Positions 1 to 5,911 of a stretch of 12,411 bases of DNA are shown here, one piece after another. The DNA comes from Gammaproteobacteria bacterium (GTDB lineage Bacteria > Pseudomonadota > Gammaproteobacteria > Xanthomonadales > Marinicellaceae): the NCBI GenBank assembly GCA_030426065.1, contig JAUHZH010000020.1, forward strand, positions 1-12,411, in the 5' to 3' direction. The notes beneath the pieces were generated by a model, which saw only the letters and a program-made list of their open reading frames with translations, did no database searches and was not told the origin of the DNA. The stretch's first letter is position 1, and each line of letters begins with the position of its first letter. Both the position numbers and the translations under genes were made by a program.

Positions 1-522
1 GGCATCGCCGTACAAGCCAGACTGGCCTATGCTGGAGAATTTTTTGTTGACCGTTATGGCATTGAAAAAGCCAAACAAGCACCGCCCATCAAGAAAATGA
101 TTGATTTGGGCGTGCCCGTAGGCGCTGGTACTGACGGCACCCGTGTGGCCAGTTACAATCCATGGGTGGCCATACATTGGTTAATCACAGGGAAAACGGT
201 GGGCGACTTCCAGATGGCAGATGAAAGCAATCAACTGAGTCGCCATGAAGCATTGCACCTGTACACCCAAGGCAGTGCATGGATATCTCGAGAAGAAACC
301 GTCAAAGGCACACTTGAAGATGGCATGTATGCAGATTTCTCTTTACTGACTGCCGATTATTTCACCATTCCTGAAGATGACATCCGGGATTTGGCATCGG
401 TGCTGACGGTGGTCGATGGTCAAGTCGTTTTTGCAGCAGAAGAATTCAAATCATTGAACCCGCCACTCCCATCGGCCATTCCTGCATGGTCTCCGGTCAA
501 CCACTTTGGTGGCTACCAATAA
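1..522 (+). CDS. YtcJ-like amidohydrolase (amidohydrolase 3 family), C-terminal part
   Basis: The reading frame is open from base 1 and ends at TAA 520-522, so the gene starts before the window; 173 residues of the C-terminal half are present. Residues PVGAGTDG contain the Asp that in this superfamily binds metal or acts in catalysis at the end of the TIM barrel. They are followed by the family's NPWVAIHWLITGKT stretch, an LSRHEALHLYT helix, and a KGTLEDGMYADFSLL segment, the usual return to the small beta-sandwich domain. The tail WSPVNHFGGYQ is also typical. YtcJ-like proteins are metal-dependent hydrolases of amide-like bonds; the substrate cannot be read from sequence and the metal-binding histidines lie outside the window. 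No signal peptide can be judged. It converges on the GNAT gene, with a hairpin-rich gap between them. Confidence 0.85.
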   Translation, partial: GIAVQARLAYAGEFFVDRYGIEKAKQAPPIKKMIDLGVPVGAGTDGTRVASYNPWVAIHWLITGKTVGDFQMADESNQLSRHEALHLYTQGSAWISREETVKGTLEDGMYADFSLLTADYFTIPEDDIRDLASVLTVVDGQVVFAAEEFKSLNPPLPSAIPAWSPVNHFGGYQ

Positions 523-528
523 TAACAT

Positions 529-601
529 CAGGCGTCATCTGAATGGTACTTGGCTCCAATGGCATTGGCGCCAGCTTTACATCTCATTCAGGTGCCTCCT
601 G
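529..601. other. Nested hairpins between convergent genes
   Basis: Inner arms TGGCTCCAATG (551-561) and CATTGGCGCCA (563-573) pair with one mismatch. Outer arms CTGAATG (539-545) and CATTCAG (585-591) pair perfectly, and CAGG (529-532) can pair with CCTG (598-601). There is no T-tract on either side, so a classical intrinsic terminator is not shown. The position between two converging genes suggests a bidirectional transcription end or mRNA 3'-end protection, by inference. Confidence 0.4.
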
Positions 602-614
602 CTTTCCACTCAAG

Positions 615-1172
615 TTATCCCAAAGATGAATGATAACCTTTAGCCGTCAGGCGGTAATTGATTTGTTTGAATGCCACACCAGCAATTGGGTCATTAAAAT
701 CTACAGAACCTGCTTCAACAGCACCCAGCTTTTCTACGGCTTTTCTTGACCTGTGGTTTTCTGATGCCACATGAAACCAAACCTCTTTCGCAAAAGTAAA
801 GGCATGTGTCAGCATCAATGCCTTGAGCGCTCGGTTGGTGCCATTACCCCAATGAGATCTTTTCAGGAAAGTGTAGCCCACGGCTATTGAGCCGTTGGCT
901 GGATCCCAATCATAATAGCGTGATGAACCGATGATCACGCCTGTTGGTTGGTCCTCAATCACAAAAGCACTGCCACTGGCCATTGCACCATCAAAAAAGC
1001 GGGATTTGAACGTGTCTTTTTCATGCCGCTTTGAATCAGGGTGCTGTTCCCAAATCAAAGGATCTGAAGCCGCAAGATAAAGTGACTCGAAGTCTGACGC
1101 CTCCACTGGCCTGAGTTTGATGCCATTTCCGATCAAGTGTGGCTGTAAATCCACAATAGTTTCGCGCGTCAT
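615..1172 (-). CDS. GNAT-family N-acetyltransferase (RimJ/RimL-like)
   Basis: The 185-residue product is a full-length GNAT domain. It opens with a strand IKLRPVEASDFESL (residues 18-31), typical of RimJ/RimL-like members. The acetyl-CoA-binding motif region is SHWGNGTNRALKALM (106-120), where the usual R/QxxGxG/A loop appears as HWGNGT, and a C-terminal ASENHRSRKAVEKLGA segment (136-151) is the hallmark N-x-x-S-x-x-x-x-E-K-x-G helix. The expected reaction is transfer of acetyl from acetyl-CoA to an amine, either a protein N-terminus or a small molecule; the acceptor is unknown. The start is supported by GAGG about 9 bases upstream. It begins 9 bases after the HxlR gene stops, so the two are probably one transcript, and acetylation may be part of the same stress response. 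Confidence 0.85.
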   Translation of the reverse strand: MTRETIVDLQPHLIGNGIKLRPVEASDFESLYLAASDPLIWEQHPDSKRHEKDTFKSRFFDGAMASGSAFVIEDQPTGVIIGSSRYYDWDPANGSIAVGYTFLKRSHWGNGTNRALKALMLTHAFTFAKEVWFHVASENHRSRKAVEKLGAVEAGSVDFNDPIAGVAFKQINYRLTAKGYHSSLG

Positions 1173-1181
1173 GTTTTGGCC

Positions 1182-1544
1182 TCACAAAGCGATGTCATGG
1201 GTCTCAGACCAAATGCGCAGGTCTTCTAGGATGTTCAAGGCGGAGCGACCAAAATCTGTCAGCTCATAAGTCACAGCGATGGGACGATCAGACAACACCT
1301 TGCGCAACACCATACCTGTTTGCTCCAATTCTTTCAGTCTTTGGTCAACCATTTTCTTCGTGGCACCACCCAGCATCCGTGCCAAATCATTGAAACGGAC
1401 GGGTTCATCTTTCAAATGGTAGATGATGGACGCCTTCCATTTGCCGCCCAAAAGCCGCATGCCCTTCTCAATCGCACAAGGTTCATCACACACATTCAAA
1501 ACTTTTTTTCGGCCCTTACTGTCTGTTTTTATTGCACTTTTCAT
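1182..1544 (-). CDS. HxlR-family winged-helix regulator (YodB/QorR-type, possible thiol sensor)
   Basis: The start chosen is ATG at 1544, giving 120 residues; the frame is open further upstream to 1622, but that extension crosses the promoter region. The product has the HxlR signature: a Cys just before the first helix (CDEPCAIEKGMRLLGGKWK, Cys23 aligning with the conserved sensing Cys), the GGKWK motif, a recognition segment RFNDLARMLGGATKKMVDQRLKELE, and the wing VLSDRPIAVTYELTDFG. Family members bind DNA as dimers. In YodB, CatR and QorR the conserved Cys responds to quinones, diamide or other electrophiles and relieves repression. A second Cys (Cys19) lies four residues earlier. It is transcribed away from mdaB, and a dyad in the shared promoter region suggests it controls both arms. 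The identity of the inducer is inference. Confidence 0.9.
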   Translation of the reverse strand: MKSAIKTDSKGRKKVLNVCDEPCAIEKGMRLLGGKWKASIIYHLKDEPVRFNDLARMLGGATKKMVDQRLKELEQTGMVLRKVLSDRPIAVTYELTDFGRSALNILEDLRIWSETHDIAL

Positions 1545-1587
1545 GGTTTGACCTACCCAAAAACATAAGTTACTAAAATGATACTGG

Positions 1588-1615
1588 TTGCAATTATAAA
1601 CAAGGTATCTAATAT
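1588..1615 (+). promoter_or_regulatory. Candidate promoter of the mdaB operon
   Basis: TTGCAA (1588-1593) and TAATAT (1610-1615) lie 16 bases apart on the plus strand, a reasonable sigma-70 match. The -10 box sits inside the dyad at 1604-1620. Use of this promoter gives mdaB a leader of about 160 bases. Confidence 0.45.
1593..1598 (-). promoter_or_regulatory. Candidate -10 of the hxlR-type gene
   Basis: Read on the minus strand this is a perfect TATAAT, about 49 bases upstream of the ATG at 1544. The -35 position (TGGTAT at 1621-1616, 17-base spacer) is poor and falls on one half of the GGTAT-N7-ATACC dyad. A protein bound there would block this promoter, which suggests autoregulation. Confidence 0.45.
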
Positions 1616-1620
1616 ATACC
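1604..1620. promoter_or_regulatory. Likely HxlR operator, GGTAT-N7-ATACC
   Basis: The half-sites GGTAT (1604-1608) and ATACC (1616-1620) form a perfect 5-base dyad with a 7-base AT-rich centre, the usual size for a winged-helix dimer site. It overlaps the candidate mdaB -10 and the -35 region of the divergent regulator gene. The link to this regulator is inferred from location. Confidence 0.5.
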
Positions 1621-1622
1621 AC

Positions 1623-1766
1623 ATAATTTTACTACAGAGCGAAGCGACCGGCCGACCTGGTTGGTGAGTGCAACGAATCAGAAGGTCGAGCGCTTGATTA
1701 TTCAAAGTCTTGAGAAGCCGATTTTTATCCCAAGGATAAAAGAAGGGAAGCAAGACCCTTAACCAT
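1623..1766 (+). other. Long untranslated leader ahead of mdaB
   Basis: About 145 bases without a convincing gene separate the candidate operator from mdaB. The first half (about 1637-1720) is more GC-rich and does not look like promoter DNA. Near the 3' end, TTTTATCC (1723-1730) and GGATAAAA (1734-1741) pair perfectly around a 3-base loop. I recognise no known riboswitch or RNA family. It could be a leader with a regulatory role or the relic of an inserted element. Confidence 0.4.
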
Positions 1767-1781
1767 ATGGAGCCAAATACC

Positions 1782-2363
1782 ATGAGCAATGTTTTGATCA
1801 TCAACGGTCATCAATACTACCCTTTTTCTGAAGGCAAATTGAATGCCACTTTGGTGGATAAAGCCGTTGAGCTGTTAGAAGAAAAAGGCCATGACACCCG
1901 CGTTGTGACCATGAAAGAAGATTACGATGTTGAAGAACAACTGGCGCATCACCAATGGGCCGATGTGGTGATTCTTCAAACGCCGGTCAATTGGATGGGC
2001 GTGACCTGGTCGTTCAAAAAATACATGGACGAAGTCTACAGTGCCGGCATGGGCGGCGCCTTGTGCGAAGGTGACGGTCGCCAAGCAGAGACACCCAAGG
2101 TCAATTATGGCAGAGGTGGCACATTGACCGGCACCCAATACATGCTTTCCTTGACTTTCAATGCACCAGAAGAGTCTTTCAATGACACTGCCGATTTCTT
2201 TGAGGGCAAATCAGTCGATGATTTGATGTTTCCCATGCACATGAATTTCAAGTTTTTCGACATGAAAGCCTTACCGACATTTGCCAGCTTTGATGTCATG
2301 AAAAACCCAGAGATTGACAGCGACTTGAAACGGTTTGAGCAACACATCAACACACATTTTTAA
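1782..2363 (+). CDS. mdaB: NAD(P)H:quinone oxidoreductase MdaB (flavodoxin-fold, FAD)
   Basis: The start at 1782 is preferred to the ATG at 1767 because GGAG (1769-1772) lies 9 bases before it, and it gives 193 residues, the length of E. coli MdaB. The product opens with the MSNVLIINGH strand and the SEGKLNATLVDKA loop/helix that holds the flavin. It keeps the WADVVILQTPVNWMGVTWSFKKYMDEV core, the YGRGGTLTGTQYMLSLTFNAP region and the LPTFASFDVMK segment, all closely parallel to E. coli MdaB. The enzyme reduces quinones by two electrons with NAD(P)H, avoiding semiquinone radicals. It is the first gene of a four-gene plus-strand run, 9 bases ahead of the peroxiredoxin-like gene, and faces the HxlR regulator across a shared promoter region. 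Confidence 0.93.
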   Translation: MSNVLIINGHQYYPFSEGKLNATLVDKAVELLEEKGHDTRVVTMKEDYDVEEQLAHHQWADVVILQTPVNWMGVTWSFKKYMDEVYSAGMGGALCEGDGRQAETPKVNYGRGGTLTGTQYMLSLTFNAPEESFNDTADFFEGKSVDDLMFPMHMNFKFFDMKALPTFASFDVMKNPEIDSDLKRFEQHINTHF

Positions 2364-2372
2364 GGAGGCAAC

Positions 2373-2915
2373 ATGACCCAACAATACACCCAAAAATTAC
2401 ACCCAGGCATGCCGTTCCCTGAAATAGAAGTCACTTTAGAAGATGGCAGCACGCAAACCTTGGGGCAACCTACACAAGGCCACGACTGGCGAATGGTGGT
2501 GGTTTATCGCGGCAAGCACTGTCCGTTGTGTACTCGCTACTTGAACGAACTACAGGGCCACAAACAAGCATTGTCAGAGACAGGTGTGGATGTGATTGCG
2601 GTTTCTGGAGACAGCTTGGAACAACTGAAAGCCCACAAAGAACAGTTGCATGTCGATTTCCCTTTGGCTTATGGCTTGACCATTGAACAAATGGCACATT
2701 TGGGTGCTTTTGTCTCTGACCCCAGGTCACCACAGGAAACTGACCACCCTTTTGCGGAACCCGCACTGTTTGTGATCAACAACGAAGGCAACTTGCATGT
2801 GGTGGACATCTCAAACAACCCCTTCGTCCGCCCCGAATTGACGGCTTTGACCAGTGGGCTGAAATGGATCAGAGACCCTGACAACAATTACCCCATCAGG
2901 GGCATGCACCAATAA
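2373..2915 (+). CDS. Peroxiredoxin-like (AhpC/TSA) family protein
   Basis: The 180-residue product has a thioredoxin fold. The N-terminal HPGMPFPEIEVTLEDGS stretch is the usual start of AhpC/TSA proteins. The active-site strand and helix VVVYRGKHCPLCTRYLNEL (residues 43-60) carry Cys50 and Cys53 as a CxxC pair. GVDVIAVSGDSLEQLKAHKEQL and a PALFVINNEGNL strand complete the fold. It belongs to the peroxiredoxin-like group with CPxC rather than the classical PxxxTxxC peroxidatic motif, so a thiol peroxidase or disulfide-exchange activity is likely but not proven. No signal peptide is seen, so it is cytoplasmic. A strong TAAGGAGG ribosome site overlaps the end of mdaB, whose stop lies 9 bases before the start, so the two are co-expressed. 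Confidence 0.88.
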   Translation: MTQQYTQKLHPGMPFPEIEVTLEDGSTQTLGQPTQGHDWRMVVVYRGKHCPLCTRYLNELQGHKQALSETGVDVIAVSGDSLEQLKAHKEQLHVDFPLAYGLTIEQMAHLGAFVSDPRSPQETDHPFAEPALFVINNEGNLHVVDISNNPFVRPELTALTSGLKWIRDPDNNYPIRGMHQ

Positions 2916-2944
2916 CAGACGCATACAACACATCAATCAAACGA

Positions 2945-2974
2945 AGCCATGCCTGGACCCGCTCCGGCATGGCT
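2945..2974 (+). repeat. Intercistronic palindromic hairpin
   Basis: AGCCATGCC (2945-2953) and GGCATGGCT (2966-2974) pair perfectly over 9 bases, and GGA/TCC (2955-2957 with 2963-2965) extends the stem past a single bulged T. No T-tract follows. The ATGCC/GGCAT core resembles the REP-like unit at 5255-5274. It sits in the roughly 100-base gap between the peroxiredoxin-like and AhpD-like genes. It may end or slow transcription or protect the upstream mRNA end. Confidence 0.55.
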
Positions 2975-3017
2975 GACTTCCAGCCAAAGCAACCAACCCA
3001 ATACCAGGAGTAATGAC

Positions 3018-3575
3018 ATGTTCACTTATTATGAACCCGATAACGCACCAGAAAAATCCAAAGCACTGATGGAGGCGTCACAAGCCAATTTCGGCATGAT
3101 CCCCAATTTACACAAGATACTGGCCGAAGCACCTGCCACTTACGAAGCTTACAACCAAACTTTTTCACTGTTCATGAGAAGCACTTCATTGTCACCAGTG
3201 GAGCAACAAGTGGTCTTCATGACATCCAACTATGAAAACAATTGTCATTACTGTGTGCCAGGACACACGTGGATGATGAAAGCAGCGAAAATGCCAGAGG
3301 ATGTGATTGAAGCTTTGCGCGAAGGCACCACCCTTCCCGACCCCAAGCTGGAAGCCTTACATCAATACACCAAAGGCTTGCTGGATAAACGCGGGCACAT
3401 TGGAGACGATGCCTTGAATGCATTCCTGTCCGCAGGGTACACCAAACAACAGGCACTTGAAGTCTTGACTGGTTTGGCGGCCAAATTAATTTCCAACTTC
3501 ACCAATGCCATCACCCACACCGCGGTTGATGATGCCATGAAACCCTTTGCTTGGACACACCCGAGTGAAAGGTAA
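3018..3575 (+). CDS. AhpD-like / carboxymuconolactone decarboxylase family protein
   Basis: The start at 3018 is preceded by AGGAG (3006-3010) at 7 bases and gives 185 residues; the frame is open upstream to 2949 but has no ribosome site there. The alpha-helical CMD fold is shown by LSPVEQQVVFMTSNYENNCHYCVPGH, with Cys76-x-x-Cys79 and His83, matching the AhpD active-site pattern C-x-x-C-x-x-x-H. AhpD-type proteins reduce hydroperoxides or recycle AhpC through this disulfide. The Glu of AhpD that relays protons, 12 residues before the first Cys, appears as Gln64, with Glu62 two residues away. Placed next to a peroxiredoxin-like protein, it may be its reductant or partner, by analogy with AhpC/AhpD. 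The true substrate is not known. Confidence 0.87.
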   Translation: MFTYYEPDNAPEKSKALMEASQANFGMIPNLHKILAEAPATYEAYNQTFSLFMRSTSLSPVEQQVVFMTSNYENNCHYCVPGHTWMMKAAKMPEDVIEALREGTTLPDPKLEALHQYTKGLLDKRGHIGDDALNAFLSAGYTKQQALEVLTGLAAKLISNFTNAITHTAVDDAMKPFAWTHPSER

Positions 3576-3642
3576 AGCAACCACCCCATTAAAAGATCCA
3601 GCAGCCTCTTGGGCACTGACTTGACAACAGGCAGAGAAAATA

Positions 3643-4788
3643 ATGAGTAACATCAGTTTATACAACAGCAAGAACAGGCACGCGACGTGGCTTGAACTTT
3701 TTTTCGATTTGGTTTTTGTCGCAGTGATTGGGGTTGTGACCCATGATTTGGCGCACACCCATGACAAACACATCGGTGTTGACCAAATACTCCGTTTCCC
3801 CCTGGTATTCATTCCAGTGTGGTGGATTTGGATGTCACACACCTTGTACGCCAACCGCTTTGACGATGACAGTCGTTTTCATCGCTTTTTCAGTCTTCTG
3901 ATCATGGCCGTGATGGTGCTGTTTTCAACTTTTGCTGAAACCAGCTTAACGGCGGATTTCGTACCCTTTGCATTGTTGTATGCAGGCGTCCGATTGATGA
4001 CGGCTTACCTCTACTGGACAGCCAACAAGAAGGCGAGTAAAGACAGCCGGTTTGCTCAGCATTTGGGGAAAGCCATACTGATTGGCGCGGTCATCAGCGC
4101 CTCATCCACATTACTGCCAGGCATCAGTAAATTCATCGTTTTTTATGCAGGCATCGCTGTAGACATGATTTGGCAAATCTCAATCAGAAGAGCCCACAGC
4201 AACAGGCCGGCTGACCGGGTTCATTTGGTTGAACGCATCGGTTTATTGGCCATCATCATTCTGGGTGAATCAATGATTGCCATGGTGGGCGCCTTATCTG
4301 ACCAGTCTTGGCAAATGAATCACCTGGCCACATCGGTGACAGGCTTTTTATTGATTGGCGCCATTTGGTGGGTGTATTTTGACAGCTTCCCAATACTCGA
4401 AAGGGCCAAAAGACTGACCAGTAGCAACACATTGATTTTCACCCATTTGTTGCTCTGTATGGGGTTGTTGATCCTGGCCAACATGATCAGACACGCCATC
4501 TTAGGAGACTTGGATCAGTTCACCTTTGGCTTGTTGTCGATCACAGGTTTGCTGCTGTTTTACTTAGGCAAACAAATCCCTTACTGGTATGCCTTTCCGC
4601 CTTGGCGCTCAGCCATAGTGACCAACACATTGGTCTGTGTTTCAATCACAGTGGCCAGCTCGTTTTTGCCTGATTTGGCTTATTCATTGATGGGCATGAC
4701 ATTGGGGATGTTGGTTTATGTGTGGTTGACTTTCAAACGCATCCTTTCTGTTAAAGTGGATGAGTATTTGGACCCAGAACACCATTGA
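3643..4788 (+). CDS. ltrA: Low temperature requirement protein A (LtrA) family membrane protein
   Basis: The 381-residue product is a polytopic membrane protein with about ten hydrophobic segments. Both LtrA hallmarks are present: WLELFFDLVFV (residues 16-26) in the first helix and HLVERIGLLAIIILGES (194-210) in the middle. The name comes from a Listeria gene needed for growth at low temperature; the molecular activity of the family is not established. It starts 67 bases after the AhpD-like gene with only a weak AGAG ribosome site, and no promoter with a usable -10 is visible in the gap. Its membership of the stress cassette is therefore likely but less firm than for the three genes before it. 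Confidence 0.88.
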   Translation: MSNISLYNSKNRHATWLELFFDLVFVAVIGVVTHDLAHTHDKHIGVDQILRFPLVFIPVWWIWMSHTLYANRFDDDSRFHRFFSLLIMAVMVLFSTFAETSLTADFVPFALLYAGVRLMTAYLYWTANKKASKDSRFAQHLGKAILIGAVISASSTLLPGISKFIVFYAGIAVDMIWQISIRRAHSNRPADRVHLVERIGLLAIIILGESMIAMVGALSDQSWQMNHLATSVTGFLLIGAIWWVYFDSFPILERAKRLTSSNTLIFTHLLLCMGLLILANMIRHAILGDLDQFTFGLLSITGLLLFYLGKQIPYWYAFPPWRSAIVTNTLVCVSITVASSFLPDLAYSLMGMTLGMLVYVWLTFKRILSVKVDEYLDPEHH

Positions 4789-4830
4789 CAGCGTTCAGAT
4801 AGATTCATCAAATCAACAGGGATTTTGCAG

Positions 4831-4932
4831 TTAGGCTTCATCACTGGACTTAGATTTTGAAAAAAACTGAACACAAGCAAATACGAAAGTGGCCAAATCA
4901 GCGATATCCAGCATCACCCCCAAAATGATCAT
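4831..4932 (-). pseudogene. Short membrane-segment ORF, probable gene remnant
   Basis: The minus strand encodes 33 residues: a 24-residue hydrophobic helix beginning MIILGVMLDIADLATFVF, then a polar SKSKSSDEA tail. An in-frame TGA lies a few codons upstream and there is no ribosome site, which favours the decayed end of a longer membrane protein gene. A genuine single-helix small protein is the alternative. No family is recognised. Confidence 0.25.
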
Positions 4933-4935
4933 ACC

Positions 4936-5021
4936 AAAAAATCGTCAGGAACGATTTTTCACGATAGCCCCGAAGGGGTGAGCCTCATGGACGAGGCGAA
5001 TAAATGCACTGACGAATTTTT
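4936..5021. other. Hairpin cluster with two mutually exclusive pairings
   Basis: AAAAATCGT (4937-4945) pairs perfectly with ACGATTTTT (4951-4959) around loop CAGGA. The same left arm, AAAAAATCGTCA (4936-4947), also pairs at 11 of 12 positions with TGACGAATTTTT (5010-5021). That longer stem would enclose CCCC-GAA-GGGG (4968-4978) and GCCTC-N6-GAGGC (4982-4997). The arms carry A- and T-tracts, so either form could act as a weak terminator in either direction. I do not recognise it as a known RNA or repeat family. Confidence 0.45.
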
Positions 5022-5135
5022 CTAAGGTGTTTTGCTCTATAACTTAATCCTTTGTTTCACTCATCCAATCATTATAGTAGGAATGGCATATCGATAAAAA
5101 CCATCAAAAGTCATTATTAATCGAGCTTGATACAC

Positions 5136-5275
5136 TGCCATCACAGGACAGCATCTGGGTAAATAACTTAGTGACCTTCAAAACAAAAATAGACTCCGGC
5201 CTTCGCCGGAGTGACGAAAGGTGGGTTGCAACACTAAGTATCGAACAGACCGTCATGCCGTCGAAGGACGGCATC
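5136..5275. repeat. Compound REP-like palindromic element, three units
   Basis: The central unit ACTCCGGC-CTTC-GCCGGAGT (5193-5212) is a perfect 8-base hairpin ending in TGACG. The right unit ATGCCGTC-GAAG-GACGGCAT (5255-5274) is preceded by CGTC, so it points the opposite way. The left unit TGCCATC-ACAG-GACAGCA (5136-5153) is a decayed copy of the right one. ACTTAGTG (5166-5173) and CACTAAGT (5232-5239) form an extra inverted pair with exactly the same centre as the middle hairpin. The pattern matches the interspersed CGTCATnCCGnCGAA-type palindromes common in proteobacteria, which are often mobilised by RAYT transposases; no transposase is present here. Confidence 0.65.
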
Positions 5276-5384
5276 CAAGAAAAATCGTACTTTTGCTTCT
5301 GCAGGCATTTGCACTTAACTCTCGACCTCGTCATTTTCAGGCTCACTGGATGCACAGATTGTGGTGACCCAGTGAACCACTGGT

Positions 5385-5834
5385 TCACTTTCTTGAGAAT
5401 AAAATGGTTTCTTCCTTCTTAATAAATAAATAGCTACTGAACACTGAAACAGCAACCCACATAAGCACCAAGATGAACATCTTGTAATTATTCACTTCAA
5501 AGTCAATCTGGTATAACCAAAGCAAAATCACTAAAACACTGATTGCACTGGACTTGATTGAAAGCAAATGTTTTGAATTATTGTCAAAAATCAAACTGAT
5601 GAGCAAACCAGTAATGAAGGTCGGCAAAGCCGTCGTAAAGAAAACGAGCATGGGCAATACAATGAAAGATTCCAGCAACTTTGCATAGTGCGAACCCTCT
5701 AAAATCGATTCATATTCGCTAGCCAAAAACACGATAAAAAGGATCATAAAACCCGCAATTACATGGGCCACCACAAAACGAGCACCCACCCACAATGACT
5801 TGATGATTCTGTTTTCTTTTCTGATTTCTGCCAT
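5385..5834 (-). CDS. Four-helix membrane protein of unknown function
   Basis: I do not recognise the family. From the ATG at 5834 the product has 149 residues. A basic, polar N-terminus (MAEIRKENRIIK) comes first, then four hydrophobic segments at about 17-38, 58-84, 96-113 and 117-137, and a charged tail KKEETILFSRK. This is an inner-membrane topology without a signal peptide or catalytic motif. An in-frame ATG at 5864 would add 10 residues, but a perfect TATAAT (minus strand, 5846-5841) lies between the two starts. Transcription would begin at about the second ATG, so a leaderless message is likely. It diverges from parDE across about 100 bases. An immunity or stress role is possible but nothing in the sequence shows it. 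Confidence 0.65.
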   Translation of the reverse strand: MAEIRKENRIIKSLWVGARFVVAHVIAGFMILFIVFLASEYESILEGSHYAKLLESFIVLPMLVFFTTALPTFITGLLISLIFDNNSKHLLSIKSSAISVLVILLWLYQIDFEVNNYKMFILVLMWVAVSVFSSYLFIKKEETILFSRK

Positions 5835-5840
5835 TGGCTT

Positions 5841-5871
5841 ATTATAAACAGACCATGCAAACATTCTGTTT
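5841..5871 (-). promoter_or_regulatory. Candidate promoter and dyad of the membrane protein gene
   Basis: TATAAT is at 5846-5841 on the minus strand, and the -35 region (around 5864-5869) is weak. AAACAGA (5846-5852) and TCTGTTT (5865-5871) form a perfect 7-base dyad with a 12-base gap that spans the promoter spacer, a plausible operator. Confidence 0.4.
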
Positions 5872-5874
5872 TAA

Positions 5875-5903
5875 TTGACACCATTCATTCAAAATACCAA
5901 AAT
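5875..5903 (+). promoter_or_regulatory. Candidate parDE promoter
   Basis: A perfect TTGACA -35 (5875-5880) is followed after 17 bases by CAAAAT (5898-5903), a 4-of-6 match for -10. Transcription would start about 20-25 bases before the parD ATG, which has no clear ribosome site. Confidence 0.5.
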
Positions 5904-5911
5904 ATGGTATT
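5893..5911. promoter_or_regulatory. Likely ParD operator, AATACC-N7-GGTATT
   Basis: AATACC (5893-5898) and GGTATT (5906-5911) form a perfect 6-base dyad overlapping the -10 of the parDE promoter and its start point. Ribbon-helix-helix antitoxins bind such palindromes and repress their own operon; assignment to ParD is by position. Confidence 0.5.

Larger units (their letters stand above)
4789..5384. other. Gene-free interval of about 600 bases with structured repeats
   Basis: No convincing full gene is seen on either strand. The interval lies between two convergent genes. It holds a short minus-strand membrane ORF that looks like a relic (4831-4932), a cluster of hairpins with alternative partners (4936-5021), an AT-rich stretch (about 5022-5130) where I see nothing, and a compound REP-like palindrome (5136-5275). 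The remainder to 5384 has no recognisable feature. Confidence 0.6.

Noticed and set aside
1553..1804. Minus-strand 83-codon frame across the mdaB leader
   Set aside because: It overlaps the regulator start, the promoter region and the mdaB start; it has no ribosome site and no recognisable family.
3621..3647. TTGACA just before ltrA as a separate promoter
   Set aside because: At 16-18 bases downstream there is no -10, and that position already lies at or inside the start of the gene.
5171..5422. Plus-strand 83-codon frame over the REP-like element
   Set aside because: Its sequence is translated palindrome and it runs into the end of the minus-strand membrane protein gene.
1604..5911. Shared regulation of the mdaB region and parDE through ATACC/GGTAT dyads
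   Set aside because: The half-sites occur in opposite order at the two places (GGTAT-N7-ATACC against ATACC-N7-GGTAT), and short AT-rich dyads are common.
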